Shown here: one piece after another, positions 1 to 8,845 of the stretch
Layout: the number at the start of each line of letters is the position of its first letter
Position numbering within the stretch: position 1 is the stretch's first letter
From: Candidatus Omnitrophota bacterium
GTDB taxonomy: Bacteria; Omnitrophota; Koll11; Gygaellales; Profunditerraquicolaceae
Direction: 5' to 3'
Length of the DNA stretch: 9,630 nucleotides
Assembly: GCA_028717765.1 (NCBI GenBank)
Contig: JAQUNE010000012.1
Location: 4,264 to 13,893 of the forward strand
Program-made: the position numbers and the translations under genes
The notes under the pieces: generated by a model
What the model was told of the DNA's origin: nothing
What the model saw: the letters and a program-made list of their open reading frames with translations, nothing else
Databases searched by the model: none

Positions 1-3
1 TTA

Positions 4-35
4 ATAAAAAGGGGGATATCTATCCCCCTTTTTAT
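4..35 (-). terminator. Rho-independent terminator ending the lipoprotein operon (symmetrical, could act both ways)
   Basis: The two arms at 4-18 and 21-35 are exact inverted repeats. The core is a GGGGGATA/TATCCCCC stem flanked by A5 and T5 tracts. Read on the minus strand, the hairpin begins about 38 nt after the TGA of the coiled-coil gene and its 3' arm runs into TTTTT, as expected for an intrinsic terminator. Because the A and T tracts are symmetrical, it could also stop transcription arriving on the plus strand from outside the window. The physical loop is probably 4 nt rather than the 2 nt left between the perfect arms. Confidence 0.9.
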
Positions 36-73
36 CGAACAAAAAATCTGTTCTTTTATATTCTCATTCTATG

Positions 74-463
74 TCATTTTTTACTTTTGGTGGATTTACC
101 TTTGCTCAAAGCATCCTTAAGGTCCTCTTCTAAGGCTTCTTTGAGCTTAGTTACCTTCTGTAACTCTTCCTTTAAGCTATTGTCCACCATCTGCTCTTGA
201 AGCAGGGCCTTTTTGGTTGCCTGATGAGCGGCTTTCTCTTCTTCCAGTTGCCCAGAAAGAGCAGTGATTTTTGTTTCCAACGCCTGCTTTTCTTGAGTAA
301 ATTTGCTCATTTTTTCTTCTAGATCCAGGCGAGTTGCCATTTCTTTATCACGAGAGCGCTTCTGGCGCGCAGCATTGGTACATGAACTAATCGTCCCGAG
401 AAAAAAGATTACTGATAATATTGCTAATATTAAGATTACCCTGGTCTTTAAGGCTTCCTCCAT
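74..463 (-). CDS. Small coiled-coil protein with N-terminal lipobox or membrane anchor, function unknown
   Basis: This 129-residue protein matches no family I can name. It has a short charged n-region (K6, R8), a hydrophobic stretch at about 9-25, and then I-S-S-C with Cys28. That fits a signal peptidase II lipobox, so a lipoprotein is likely; an uncleaved transmembrane anchor is the alternative. From about residue 38 to 120 it is rich in E, K, Q, L and A with heptad-like spacing, predicting one long coiled coil, and it ends in a Lys/Ser-rich tail. The ATG is preceded by an AGGGGG-type ribosome site about 6 nt upstream. The gene begins 13 nt after the OmpA-family lipoprotein stop, so the two are co-transcribed, and both combine a lipobox with a coiled coil. 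I infer a shared envelope role, as partner or spacer. The coding call is firm; the function is unknown. Confidence 0.8.
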   Translation of the reverse strand: MEEALKTRVILILAILSVIFFLGTISSCTNAARQKRSRDKEMATRLDLEEKMSKFTQEKQALETKITALSGQLEEEKAAHQATKKALLQEQMVDNSLKEELQKVTKLKEALEEDLKDALSKGKSTKSKK

Positions 464-476
464 ATTGCCCCCTAGC

Positions 477-1124
477 TCACTTTAGGTTTTCTTTGGGCTC
501 TAGCATTTCGCCCTGAGATTGCCCTTCTTTTACTTTGGTCATCGCAGGCAGAATTACAATTTCCACACGCCGGTTTAACTGACGGCCTTCTCTATTATCA
601 TTACTAGCTACAGGATTAAATTCTCCGTAGCCGGTTGCGGTTAAACGGTCAGGTGAAACATTTTCTTTATTCTCTAGATAATGTAAAACACTTAAAGCGC
701 GCGCGGAAGATAATTCCCAGTTTGATTTCCATCCAGAGTGTTTAATCGGAATATTATCCGTGTGCCCCTCAATGCCTACCCTATTCTGAGGAACATTTTC
801 ATTAAGCACGGTAGCTACTTTATCCAAAATATTATGCGCTTCCGGCCTGATTTTATCCTTTCCGGAATCAAATAAAAGATCTCCTACGACTGTAATCACT
901 AAGCCCTTTTCCATCATTTTCAGGCTTACTTGTTTATCCTGGATCTCTTTGCCTAATCGCTCCTCAAGCAACCTTTTGGTGTTATTTAATTCATCAAGTT
1001 GCGCATTGAGTTCGTCAATCTTCTGTACATCCGAACGCCTGCCGGTTTGGAAAACAAAAGTACAGCCGGCGATAAAAAAAGACAAAAAAGCCACCACACT
1101 GATTTTAAAGAGATTGCCTTTCAT
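477..1124 (-). CDS. OmpA/MotB-family peptidoglycan-binding lipoprotein (Pal-like)
   Basis: The 215-residue precursor has a signal peptide ending in a near-ideal lipobox, I-A-G-C with Cys21, so it should be lipidated and held in a membrane facing the periplasm. Residues about 32-72 form a predicted coiled coil. Residues about 75-192 are an OmpA C-terminal domain that binds peptidoglycan non-covalently. Visible motifs are the LLFDSGKDKI strand, GHTDN with Asp123 (the usual diaminopimelate contact), NWELSSARA with Arg142, GYGE, and NRRVEI with Arg185/Arg186. The domain resembles MotB and OmpA-like lipoproteins more than classical Pal because of the extra coiled coil. There is no transmembrane proton-channel helix, so it is not a MotB stator. 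AGGAGGA sits about 6 nt before the ATG, and a strong promoter lies at 1172-1200. The coiled-coil gene follows 13 nt downstream. The exact role (wall tethering or scaffold) is not determined by the sequence. Confidence 0.92.
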   Translation of the reverse strand: MKGNLFKISVVAFLSFFIAGCTFVFQTGRRSDVQKIDELNAQLDELNNTKRLLEERLGKEIQDKQVSLKMMEKGLVITVVGDLLFDSGKDKIRPEAHNILDKVATVLNENVPQNRVGIEGHTDNIPIKHSGWKSNWELSSARALSVLHYLENKENVSPDRLTATGYGEFNPVASNDNREGRQLNRRVEIVILPAMTKVKEGQSQGEMLEPKENLK

Positions 1125-1171
1125 AACTCGTCCTCCTGTTTTAAGTTAGAGATTTTTTTGAATGGAATTTA

Positions 1172-1200
1172 ACTATAACATAATCAACTAGTTTAGTCAA
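1172..1200 (-). promoter_or_regulatory. Sigma70-type promoter with extended -10 for the two-gene lipoprotein operon
   Basis: On the minus strand the -35 box is TTGACT (1200 down to 1195), the spacer is exactly 17 nt, and the -10 box is TATAGT (1177 down to 1172). A TG lies one base before the -10, giving the extended -10 form TGnTATAGT. Each box differs from consensus by one base. The expected transcript start is near 1165, leaving a 5' leader of about 41 nt that contains AGGAGGA before the ATG at 1124. No clear terminator separates it from purA, so some read-through from the upstream operon is possible. Confidence 0.85.
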
Positions 1201-1225
1201 GAAGTTTCGTACGGGATTTTTGGGT

Positions 1226-3731
<2,506 letters not shown>

Positions 3732-3741
3732 ATCTTCCTCC
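3732..3741 (-). promoter_or_regulatory. Ribosome binding site fixing the synthase start at 3731
   Basis: On the minus strand GGAGGAAGAT immediately precedes the ATG at 3731. The GGAGG core (3741 down to 3737) is 5 nt from the ATG. The alternative TTG start four codons upstream overlaps this core and would have no ribosome site of its own. Confidence 0.8.
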
Positions 3742-3751
3742 AACTCTAGCG

Positions 3752-5476
3752 TTATTTTTTCAATATCTTGCGCAATTCTTTCTCAGTCACCGCGCCTTGG
3801 GTGCCAAATATCTCCTGGTTATTTACCAAATATGTCGGGCCCAACATTACCTGCACCTCTTTATTCGTACGAATATTTTCTTTTAAAAGCTCCTTAGCTT
3901 CCTGACTCTTAGCGCAAGTCCTGATTTTGGCACTCTCTGCTTCGGACAAACAATCTTCCCACCAGGTAGAATTAATATTTTTTGCCCGGCAGCTAATGTA
4001 ATTCCAGAATTTATCAGGATAATATTTTGCTACACAGACCGCACGCAGATCTTCTTCTAATTCTGGTTTTCCGTTATAAGTGTCAAAATTCCCATTATTC
4101 TCAGTAGCTAAAAAATGCACCTGCGGATGAAAATTCTTTACTGAATCTAATACACTTGGGCTATCTTTAATAAAAAGGCTGATAAATAAATCCAGGCTTC
4201 CTTCTGTTTTTTTGCGCTCTAAAAAAAAGGAGATCCCGCTATATTGCGGCTTCACCAGGTAATAGTTACCTTTTATCTCAAATCTTTCCTTAAAATCGGG
4301 GAATTTTTTATCCTGCTCAACTTCTTTTGCGAAAAGGTAGCTCGGGAGATTCTTGATTCCCAGCTCCCCGAGGATCTTCTTAGCTGCATCTTCGGGATAA
4401 TATAGGTAAGAGACTTCTAATCCCGGAAAAATGTTTTTAAGTTGTTTGGTAAAATTTTTGCTGCCACAGGCAATGCAATTTTTTGGTTCAATCACCAATA
4501 GGCTTATCCTTTTTGCCTGATTAAACTGACACCCAGCTTTAATGCTGCCTGGCTCTAGGCAAGTTCCCACAGCGCCTTCTTTCTTACAATCGCTGTCACG
4601 AAAGCAACGCGGCAAAATAGATAATATTTTAGCATCGTCGCTGATTTTAGCTGATAGGGGAATTTTCTCTACCAAAGCATCAATAATTTTATCATCCTTT
4701 AATTTTAGGGTTGCCTTACCCAGATAGCGGCCTTGCCAAGTAGGCCTTAAAATGAATGTTGAGCCGGACTTTTCCATCGTCCCAGCTTCCTGCTTGGCAT
4801 AGACTGAAATCAATACATCTACACCGGGAACCTGGCTAATTAATTGCGCATCCTGTTCTTCTCCCAGGCGGCTTAAGACTACGATTAAACCAGTACCTTC
4901 CTTTTTTAATTCTTCGATTGCCGTCTTTAAAGCTGTCGGCGGATCGATAAATCCTAATCCGGTTGTTTTATTTGCCGCCCTCTGATTGGTCAAACCGATA
5001 ATACCGACTCTGACCCCTTCTACTTCCTTAATCACAAAAGGCCTTAATTTTCCGGAACGGATATTAGAGGATAAAAAAACAAAGTTAGAATTTGAAGCAG
5101 CTTCTTCGAGGAATTCTTTTCCGAAATTAAACTCATCATCTCCTACGCAGGCAGCATCATAACGCATTAATCCCATTGCCTTAAGGTTAACTTGCGTGCG
5201 CTGGGTATCAAGAGTGGGATTTTGCGTGTATTCATCCAATTGGCCACTGGCGAAAAAAGACCCTGAATCAAGGAGCAATAAATTTGGGTTGGATTTACGC
5301 ATCTGGCTGATCAATGTCGCGCGCCGGGCAACGCCACCATCCGGCTCAAACGGGCAACTACAAGGATAGAGCATGGCATGCGTATCGCCGGTAAAGAGAA
5401 TGGTGATCTCTTTGGCATAACAAGTAGACGTGAAGAGTAAAGCAAAAAGCGAAAAAATAATCCTTTTCAAGGTCAT
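3752..5476 (-). CDS. Exported fusion: degenerate 5'-nucleotidase-like metallophosphoesterase domain, Cys-rich linker and two thioredoxin-fold domains
   Basis: The 574-residue precursor starts with a Sec signal peptide (basic K4-R5, hydrophobic 6-17, probable cleavage after C-Y-A at residue 21), so it should be periplasmic. Residues about 23-270 have the UshA/5'-nucleotidase N-domain layout: TGDTH, a C39-S-C41 pair with GGVARRA, LLLLDSG, a GDDE segment, VVLSRLG, and a WQGRYLG strand. D31 and H33 of the metal site remain, but the other expected ligands are replaced (S73, D113/D114, R203, Y226, K228), so phosphatase activity is doubtful. Residues 291-316 hold four Cys (291, 297, 306, 316). Residues about 322-400 look thioredoxin-like, with C334-I-A-C337 and a likely cis-Pro at P378. 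Residues about 427-574 look DsbA/GILT-like, with P547 before T-Y-L-V-N and Cys 481, 496, 509 and 521, but no CxxC at the expected site. It overlaps serA by ATGA. Function is unknown; a thiol-redox or binding role is inferred. Confidence 0.85.
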   Translation of the reverse strand: MTLKRIIFSLFALLFTSTCYAKEITILFTGDTHAMLYPCSCPFEPDGGVARRATLISQMRKSNPNLLLLDSGSFFASGQLDEYTQNPTLDTQRTQVNLKAMGLMRYDAACVGDDEFNFGKEFLEEAASNSNFVFLSSNIRSGKLRPFVIKEVEGVRVGIIGLTNQRAANKTTGLGFIDPPTALKTAIEELKKEGTGLIVVLSRLGEEQDAQLISQVPGVDVLISVYAKQEAGTMEKSGSTFILRPTWQGRYLGKATLKLKDDKIIDALVEKIPLSAKISDDAKILSILPRCFRDSDCKKEGAVGTCLEPGSIKAGCQFNQAKRISLLVIEPKNCIACGSKNFTKQLKNIFPGLEVSYLYYPEDAAKKILGELGIKNLPSYLFAKEVEQDKKFPDFKERFEIKGNYYLVKPQYSGISFFLERKKTEGSLDLFISLFIKDSPSVLDSVKNFHPQVHFLATENNGNFDTYNGKPELEEDLRAVCVAKYYPDKFWNYISCRAKNINSTWWEDCLSEAESAKIRTCAKSQEAKELLKENIRTNKEVQVMLGPTYLVNNQEIFGTQGAVTEKELRKILKK

Positions 5477-7062
5477 ACTCTAATTTCCTTCGCTCCCAAA
5501 ATATCCTTAATTTGTTTAATTTGTTGTAAGATCTCCAGAGAAAGCGGCGTGTCGATATTAAGTAATGAAATCGCTTTTCCACCCGGCTTATCGCGGCGGC
5601 CAAAGCTCATCGCGGCGATATTAATATTGTGCTTACCTAAAAGTGTACCCAAGCTTCCAATGATACCCGGCACATCTAAATTCTGGATTACCAACATCTC
5701 GCCTTCCGGAGTAGCTTCCACATAATAATCCTGAATTTTCACAATCCGCGGTTTTTTGTTTGCAGAAAGCGTACCGGCAAGCTTAATCGTTTCTTTATCG
5801 GTCTTTAACTCTAATTCCACTAAAGTCACAAACTCCTGTTCCCGGGAAAGTTTCGATTCTTTGATCCTGATCCCTCTTTCTTTAGCCATACTGGTGGCAT
5901 TGATAAAATTTACCGTTTCCTGCAGGATAGGAAACAAAACTCCTTTAACTAAGGCCATGGTAAGCGGGGCTAAATCATATTGCGTGATCTCTCCGCCGTA
6001 GCTAATATTTAATTCCTGAAAACGCCCCTCTGCCAACTGGCCGCAAAAGCTTCCCAATTTCTCCGATAAACTGATATAAGGCTCTAAAAATTTGCAAACT
6101 TCCGCTTCCAGGCAGGGATAATTCGCGGCATTGCGGATTCCTTTACCTAATAAAGCATCACGCACAATCTCTGCTACCTCAATTGCCACATTTACCTGCG
6201 CTTCTTCAGTAGAAGCTCCCAGATGCGGGGTAACTACTACGCTTTCCAATTTTAAGAGCTCGCTCTCAGGTGCCACCGGCTCTTTTTCAAAAACATCAAT
6301 CGCCGCACCGGCAACTTTTCCTTCTTTAATCGCCTCTGCCAATGCGATCTCATCAATAATACCGCCTCTGGCACAATTAACCACCCTGACTCCTTTTTTC
6401 ATAATCGCGAATTGCTCTTTGGAGATCAGGTGTTTTGTCTCTTCGGTTAAAGGCGTATGCACGGTAATATAATCAGAACGGGTAAATAAATCCTTTAGCT
6501 CCACTACTTCTACTCCGATATTTTCCGCGACTTCCTTAGAAAGGAAAGGATCATATGCTAAAACCTTCATCCCAAAAGAAAGGGCTCTTTTAGCAACCTC
6601 TGTACCAATCCTCCCAAAACCAACAATGCCTAAAATTTTATTATAAAGCTCTACACCCATAAATTTCGCACGCTTCCATTCCCCTTTTTTCGTCGAGGCG
6701 TTGGCCTGCGGGATATTCCTGGAAAGCGATAAGATCATGCTCACAGTATGCTCTGCCGTTGAGATGGTATTGCCGGCAGGCGTATTCATCACAATGATCC
6801 CCTTTTGCGTCGCCGCATCCAGGTCCACATTATCTAAACCCACACCGGCGCGCCCGACAACTTTTAAGTTCGTAGCTGCATTGATAATATCTTTGGTAAC
6901 CTTGGTGGCACTACGCACAATTAAAGCATCATAGTCCTTAATGATCTCTTTTAATTGTTCAGGCTTTAAATCGGTTTTTACGTCCACCTGAAATTCCTTG
7001 ACCTCTTTTAAGATTTTCAATCCTTCTTCGGATAACTGATCACTGACGAGAATCTTCTTCAT
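5473..7062 (-). CDS. serA: D-3-phosphoglycerate dehydrogenase, long form with ASB and ACT domains
   Basis: SerA oxidises 3-phosphoglycerate to 3-phosphohydroxypyruvate with NAD, the first step of serine synthesis. The protein has 529 residues, the same class as the long mycobacterial enzyme. Residues about 99-285 form the NAD domain with GFGRIG (148-153) and Asp171 after the second strand, which favours NAD over NADP. Catalytic residues are Arg232 (NCARGG), Glu261 (EKEP) and His280 (TPHLGAS). Residues about 315-450 form the intervening (ASB) domain. Residues about 455-529 form an ACT domain with DVPG (Asp463) and NIN (Asn481), positions that bind serine in feedback-inhibited homologues; a neighbouring contact is Asn461 here. 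Serine feedback is therefore plausible. GGAGGT lies 9 nt before the ATG, which overlaps the aminotransferase stop as ATGA. This coupling supports joint work in serine synthesis. Confidence 0.97.
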   Translation of the reverse strand: MKKILVSDQLSEEGLKILKEVKEFQVDVKTDLKPEQLKEIIKDYDALIVRSATKVTKDIINAATNLKVVGRAGVGLDNVDLDAATQKGIIVMNTPAGNTISTAEHTVSMILSLSRNIPQANASTKKGEWKRAKFMGVELYNKILGIVGFGRIGTEVAKRALSFGMKVLAYDPFLSKEVAENIGVEVVELKDLFTRSDYITVHTPLTEETKHLISKEQFAIMKKGVRVVNCARGGIIDEIALAEAIKEGKVAGAAIDVFEKEPVAPESELLKLESVVVTPHLGASTEEAQVNVAIEVAEIVRDALLGKGIRNAANYPCLEAEVCKFLEPYISLSEKLGSFCGQLAEGRFQELNISYGGEITQYDLAPLTMALVKGVLFPILQETVNFINATSMAKERGIRIKESKLSREQEFVTLVELELKTDKETIKLAGTLSANKKPRIVKIQDYYVEATPEGEMLVIQNLDVPGIIGSLGTLLGKHNINIAAMSFGRRDKPGGKAISLLNIDTPLSLEILQQIKQIKDILGAKEIRV

Positions 7063-8195
7063 TTCAAAAATACCTCCTCTGCAGCTTTAATACCTAAACC
7101 TAATTCAAACTTGTATCCCATTTGAGTGAGTACCTTTTCCAAACAGGAAATTCCAGCAATAATATCAAACTCCTCGATAAAACCCATATGCGCGATGCGA
7201 AAAACCTTGCCCTTTAATTCTGCCTGGCCTCCGGCAATCGTTACTCCATATTTATCACGCATGGTCTTAACTAATTTTTCTCCCTCTAGCCCCTGTGGCA
7301 CTTTTACTGCCGTAACCACATCTGAGGCAGCAGTAGGTGCGAATAATTCTAAGCCCAATGCCTTCATCGCGGCTCGTGTAGCATCCGCCATTTTCTTATG
7401 CCGGATGAAAATATTCTCTAAGCCATCTTCACGCATCATTTTTAACGCCTCATCTAAAGCAATTACCAGTGTTACTGCAGGGGTAAAAGGCGTATCTGTG
7501 CTATCCCAGGCTTTCTTTGCCGCTCTTAAATCAAAATAATACCTCGGAGACTTAGAAGCAGCTATCCTTTCCCATGCTTTCTGGGAAACACTAATAAATG
7601 CTAAACCCGGAGGCAACATTAACCCCTTTTGCGATCCAGAAACACAAACATCTACTGACCAGGCGTCGGTCTTTAAGTCAATTGCGCCCAGCCCGCTAAT
7701 CGCATCCACTACTAAAACCGCAGGAGAATTCTTGACCACCTGGCCAATAGCTTCGATATCATTGGTCACACCGGTAGAAGTCTCGCAGAGTGTCGTGAAT
7801 ACCGCTTTAATTTTAGGATTGGCCTTTAATTTTTTTTCGATCTCTTGAGGATTAACTGCCTTACCCCATTCCACATCTATAATTTCCGTATTAATCGCAT
7901 AACTTTTACAAATCTCCGTCCATCTTTCTCCGAATTTACCACCTTGCACGATAAGCGCAGTATCGCCGCAGGATAATAGATTTATTACCGCTGCTTCCAT
8001 AGCACCGGTTCCCGAAGAAGTCAAGATAAAGACGTCTCCAGAGGTCTGAAAAATATATTTTAAACCTTCCGTCACCTCTTTTAAAATTGCCTGAAACTGT
8101 GGCGTGCGATGATGAATGATCGGGCGTGCCATCGCTGCGCGGACTTGAGGTGGTAAAGGCGTGGGGCCCGGTGTTAGCAAATAACTCTTTCTCAT
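7059..8195 (-). CDS. Class V aminotransferase, probable phosphoserine or serine/alanine-glyoxylate type
   Basis: This is a 378-residue PLP enzyme of the alanine-glyoxylate/serine-pyruvate aminotransferase group. It opens with LLTPGPTPLPPQV and HHRTPQF (about 28-34). It has SSGTGAMEA for the PLP phosphate (about 60-68), VVDAISGLGA with PLP-pairing Asp164, and the Schiff-base lysine in SGSQKG (Lys190). The C-terminal domain includes RIAHMG. The coding region is full length and intact. Its stop overlaps the serA start, so the likely job is conversion of 3-phosphohydroxypyruvate to phosphoserine in place of SerC. A related class V enzyme does this in methanogens (MJ0959 type). Alanine-glyoxylate or serine-pyruvate transamination remains possible, and these enzymes are often broad in substrate. 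GGAGG lies 8 nt before the ATG. The gene starts 41 nt after clpP, the widest junction in the operon, and I see no terminator or clear promoter there. Confidence 0.93.
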   Translation of the reverse strand: MRKSYLLTPGPTPLPPQVRAAMARPIIHHRTPQFQAILKEVTEGLKYIFQTSGDVFILTSSGTGAMEAAVINLLSCGDTALIVQGGKFGERWTEICKSYAINTEIIDVEWGKAVNPQEIEKKLKANPKIKAVFTTLCETSTGVTNDIEAIGQVVKNSPAVLVVDAISGLGAIDLKTDAWSVDVCVSGSQKGLMLPPGLAFISVSQKAWERIAASKSPRYYFDLRAAKKAWDSTDTPFTPAVTLVIALDEALKMMREDGLENIFIRHKKMADATRAAMKALGLELFAPTAASDVVTAVKVPQGLEGEKLVKTMRDKYGVTIAGGQAELKGKVFRIAHMGFIEEFDIIAGISCLEKVLTQMGYKFELGLGIKAAEEVFLK

Positions 8196-8236
8196 AACAA
8201 TTTCCTCCTACTTTCGATTAGCGTGTTTTAACGAAC

Positions 8237-8845
8237 TTATTTCTTCTTATTCGGCACAATCACTTGATCCACGATTCCGTATTCACTTGCTTCCTGCGCG
8301 GACATGAAATAATCCCGGTCAGTATCCTTCTGGATCTTATCCAAAGGTTTTTGCGTATGTAAGGCGAGGATCTCATTGATCCTATCGCGCATTTTAAGAA
8401 TTTCTTTTGCCTGGATAGAAATATCCGAAGCCTGCCCTTGCACTCCACCCCATGGCTGATGGATCATTACCCTGGAATTTGGCAGCGCGTGGCGCTTGCC
8501 TCTTGTACCGGCGCATAAAAGTAAAGCGCCCATACTGGCAGCCTGCCCGACGCAATAAGTAGCAACATCACATTTCACAAACTGCATAGTGTCATAAATT
8601 GCTAACCCCGCAGTTACTGAACCGCCGGGAGAATTAACATAAATGTTAATATCCTTATTCGTATCCTCCATCTGCAGAAAAAGCATCTGTGCAATAATCA
8701 GGTTAGCGACATTATCATCCACCGGGGTACCGACAAAAATAATCCGGTCCTTTAATAAACGGGAATAGATATCGTAAGCACGTTCATAACCGCGAGCGTT
8801 TTGCTCGATAACCATAGGAACTAAAATCTGCGCTTTTGCCTCCAT
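8237..8845 (-). CDS. clpP: ATP-dependent Clp protease proteolytic subunit
   Basis: ClpP forms the two-ring serine-protease chamber that degrades proteins unfolded by ClpX or ClpA-type ATPases in the cytoplasm. From the ATG at 8845 it has 202 residues, a typical length. The catalytic triad is visible: Ser104 in GQAASMGA, His129 in MIHQP, and Asp178 in DRDYFMSA. The substrate-groove segment NSPGGSV (71-77) and [15 protein letters not shown] are also conserved. A propeptide of about seven residues probably precedes the conserved LVPMVIEQ segment. A longer reading frame starts at 8875, but GGAGGT 5 nt before the 8845 ATG and the start of homology both favour the shorter form. The ATG shares one base with the trigger factor stop (TAATG), so the two are translationally coupled. 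The usual clpX neighbour is absent; an aminotransferase follows instead. Confidence 0.98.
   Translation of the reverse strand: MEAKAQILVPMVIEQNARGYERAYDIYSRLLKDRIIFVGTPVDDNVANLIIAQMLFLQMEDTNKDINIYVNSPGGSVTAGLAIYDTMQFVKCDVATYCVGQAASMGALLLCAGTRGKRHALPNSRVMIHQPWGGVQGQASDISIQAKEILKMRDRINEILALHTQKPLDKIQKDTDRDYFMSAQEASEYGIVDQVIVPNKKK

Noticed and set aside
37..57. Small GAACA/TGTTC hairpin followed by TTTT, a possible second terminator on the plus strand
   Set aside because: The stem is only 5 bp with a 7-nt A-rich loop and no plus-strand gene precedes it, so the adjacent GGGGGATA hairpin explains termination.
3732..3743. TTG start at 3743 for the synthase
   Set aside because: The TTG overlaps the GGAGG ribosome site, and the ATG at 3731 is correctly spaced from it.
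5414..5425. Lipobox reading of Cys19 in the fusion protein signal peptide
   Set aside because: The residues before Cys19 (T-S-T) do not fit a lipobox, whereas C-Y-A followed by K-E fits ordinary signal peptidase cleavage.
6131..6472. Plus-strand open frame of 113 codons
   Set aside because: It is antisense to the NAD domain of serA, Ser/Thr/Ala-rich with no motif or ribosome site, so it is a shadow.
7126..7539. Plus-strand open frame of 137 codons
   Set aside because: It lies wholly opposite the aminotransferase, has no recognisable motifs, and reflects codon bias of the real gene.
8196..8236. Possible promoter or terminator in the clpP/aminotransferase gap
   Set aside because: The 41 nt show a good ribosome site but no convincing -35/-10 pair and no stable hairpin.
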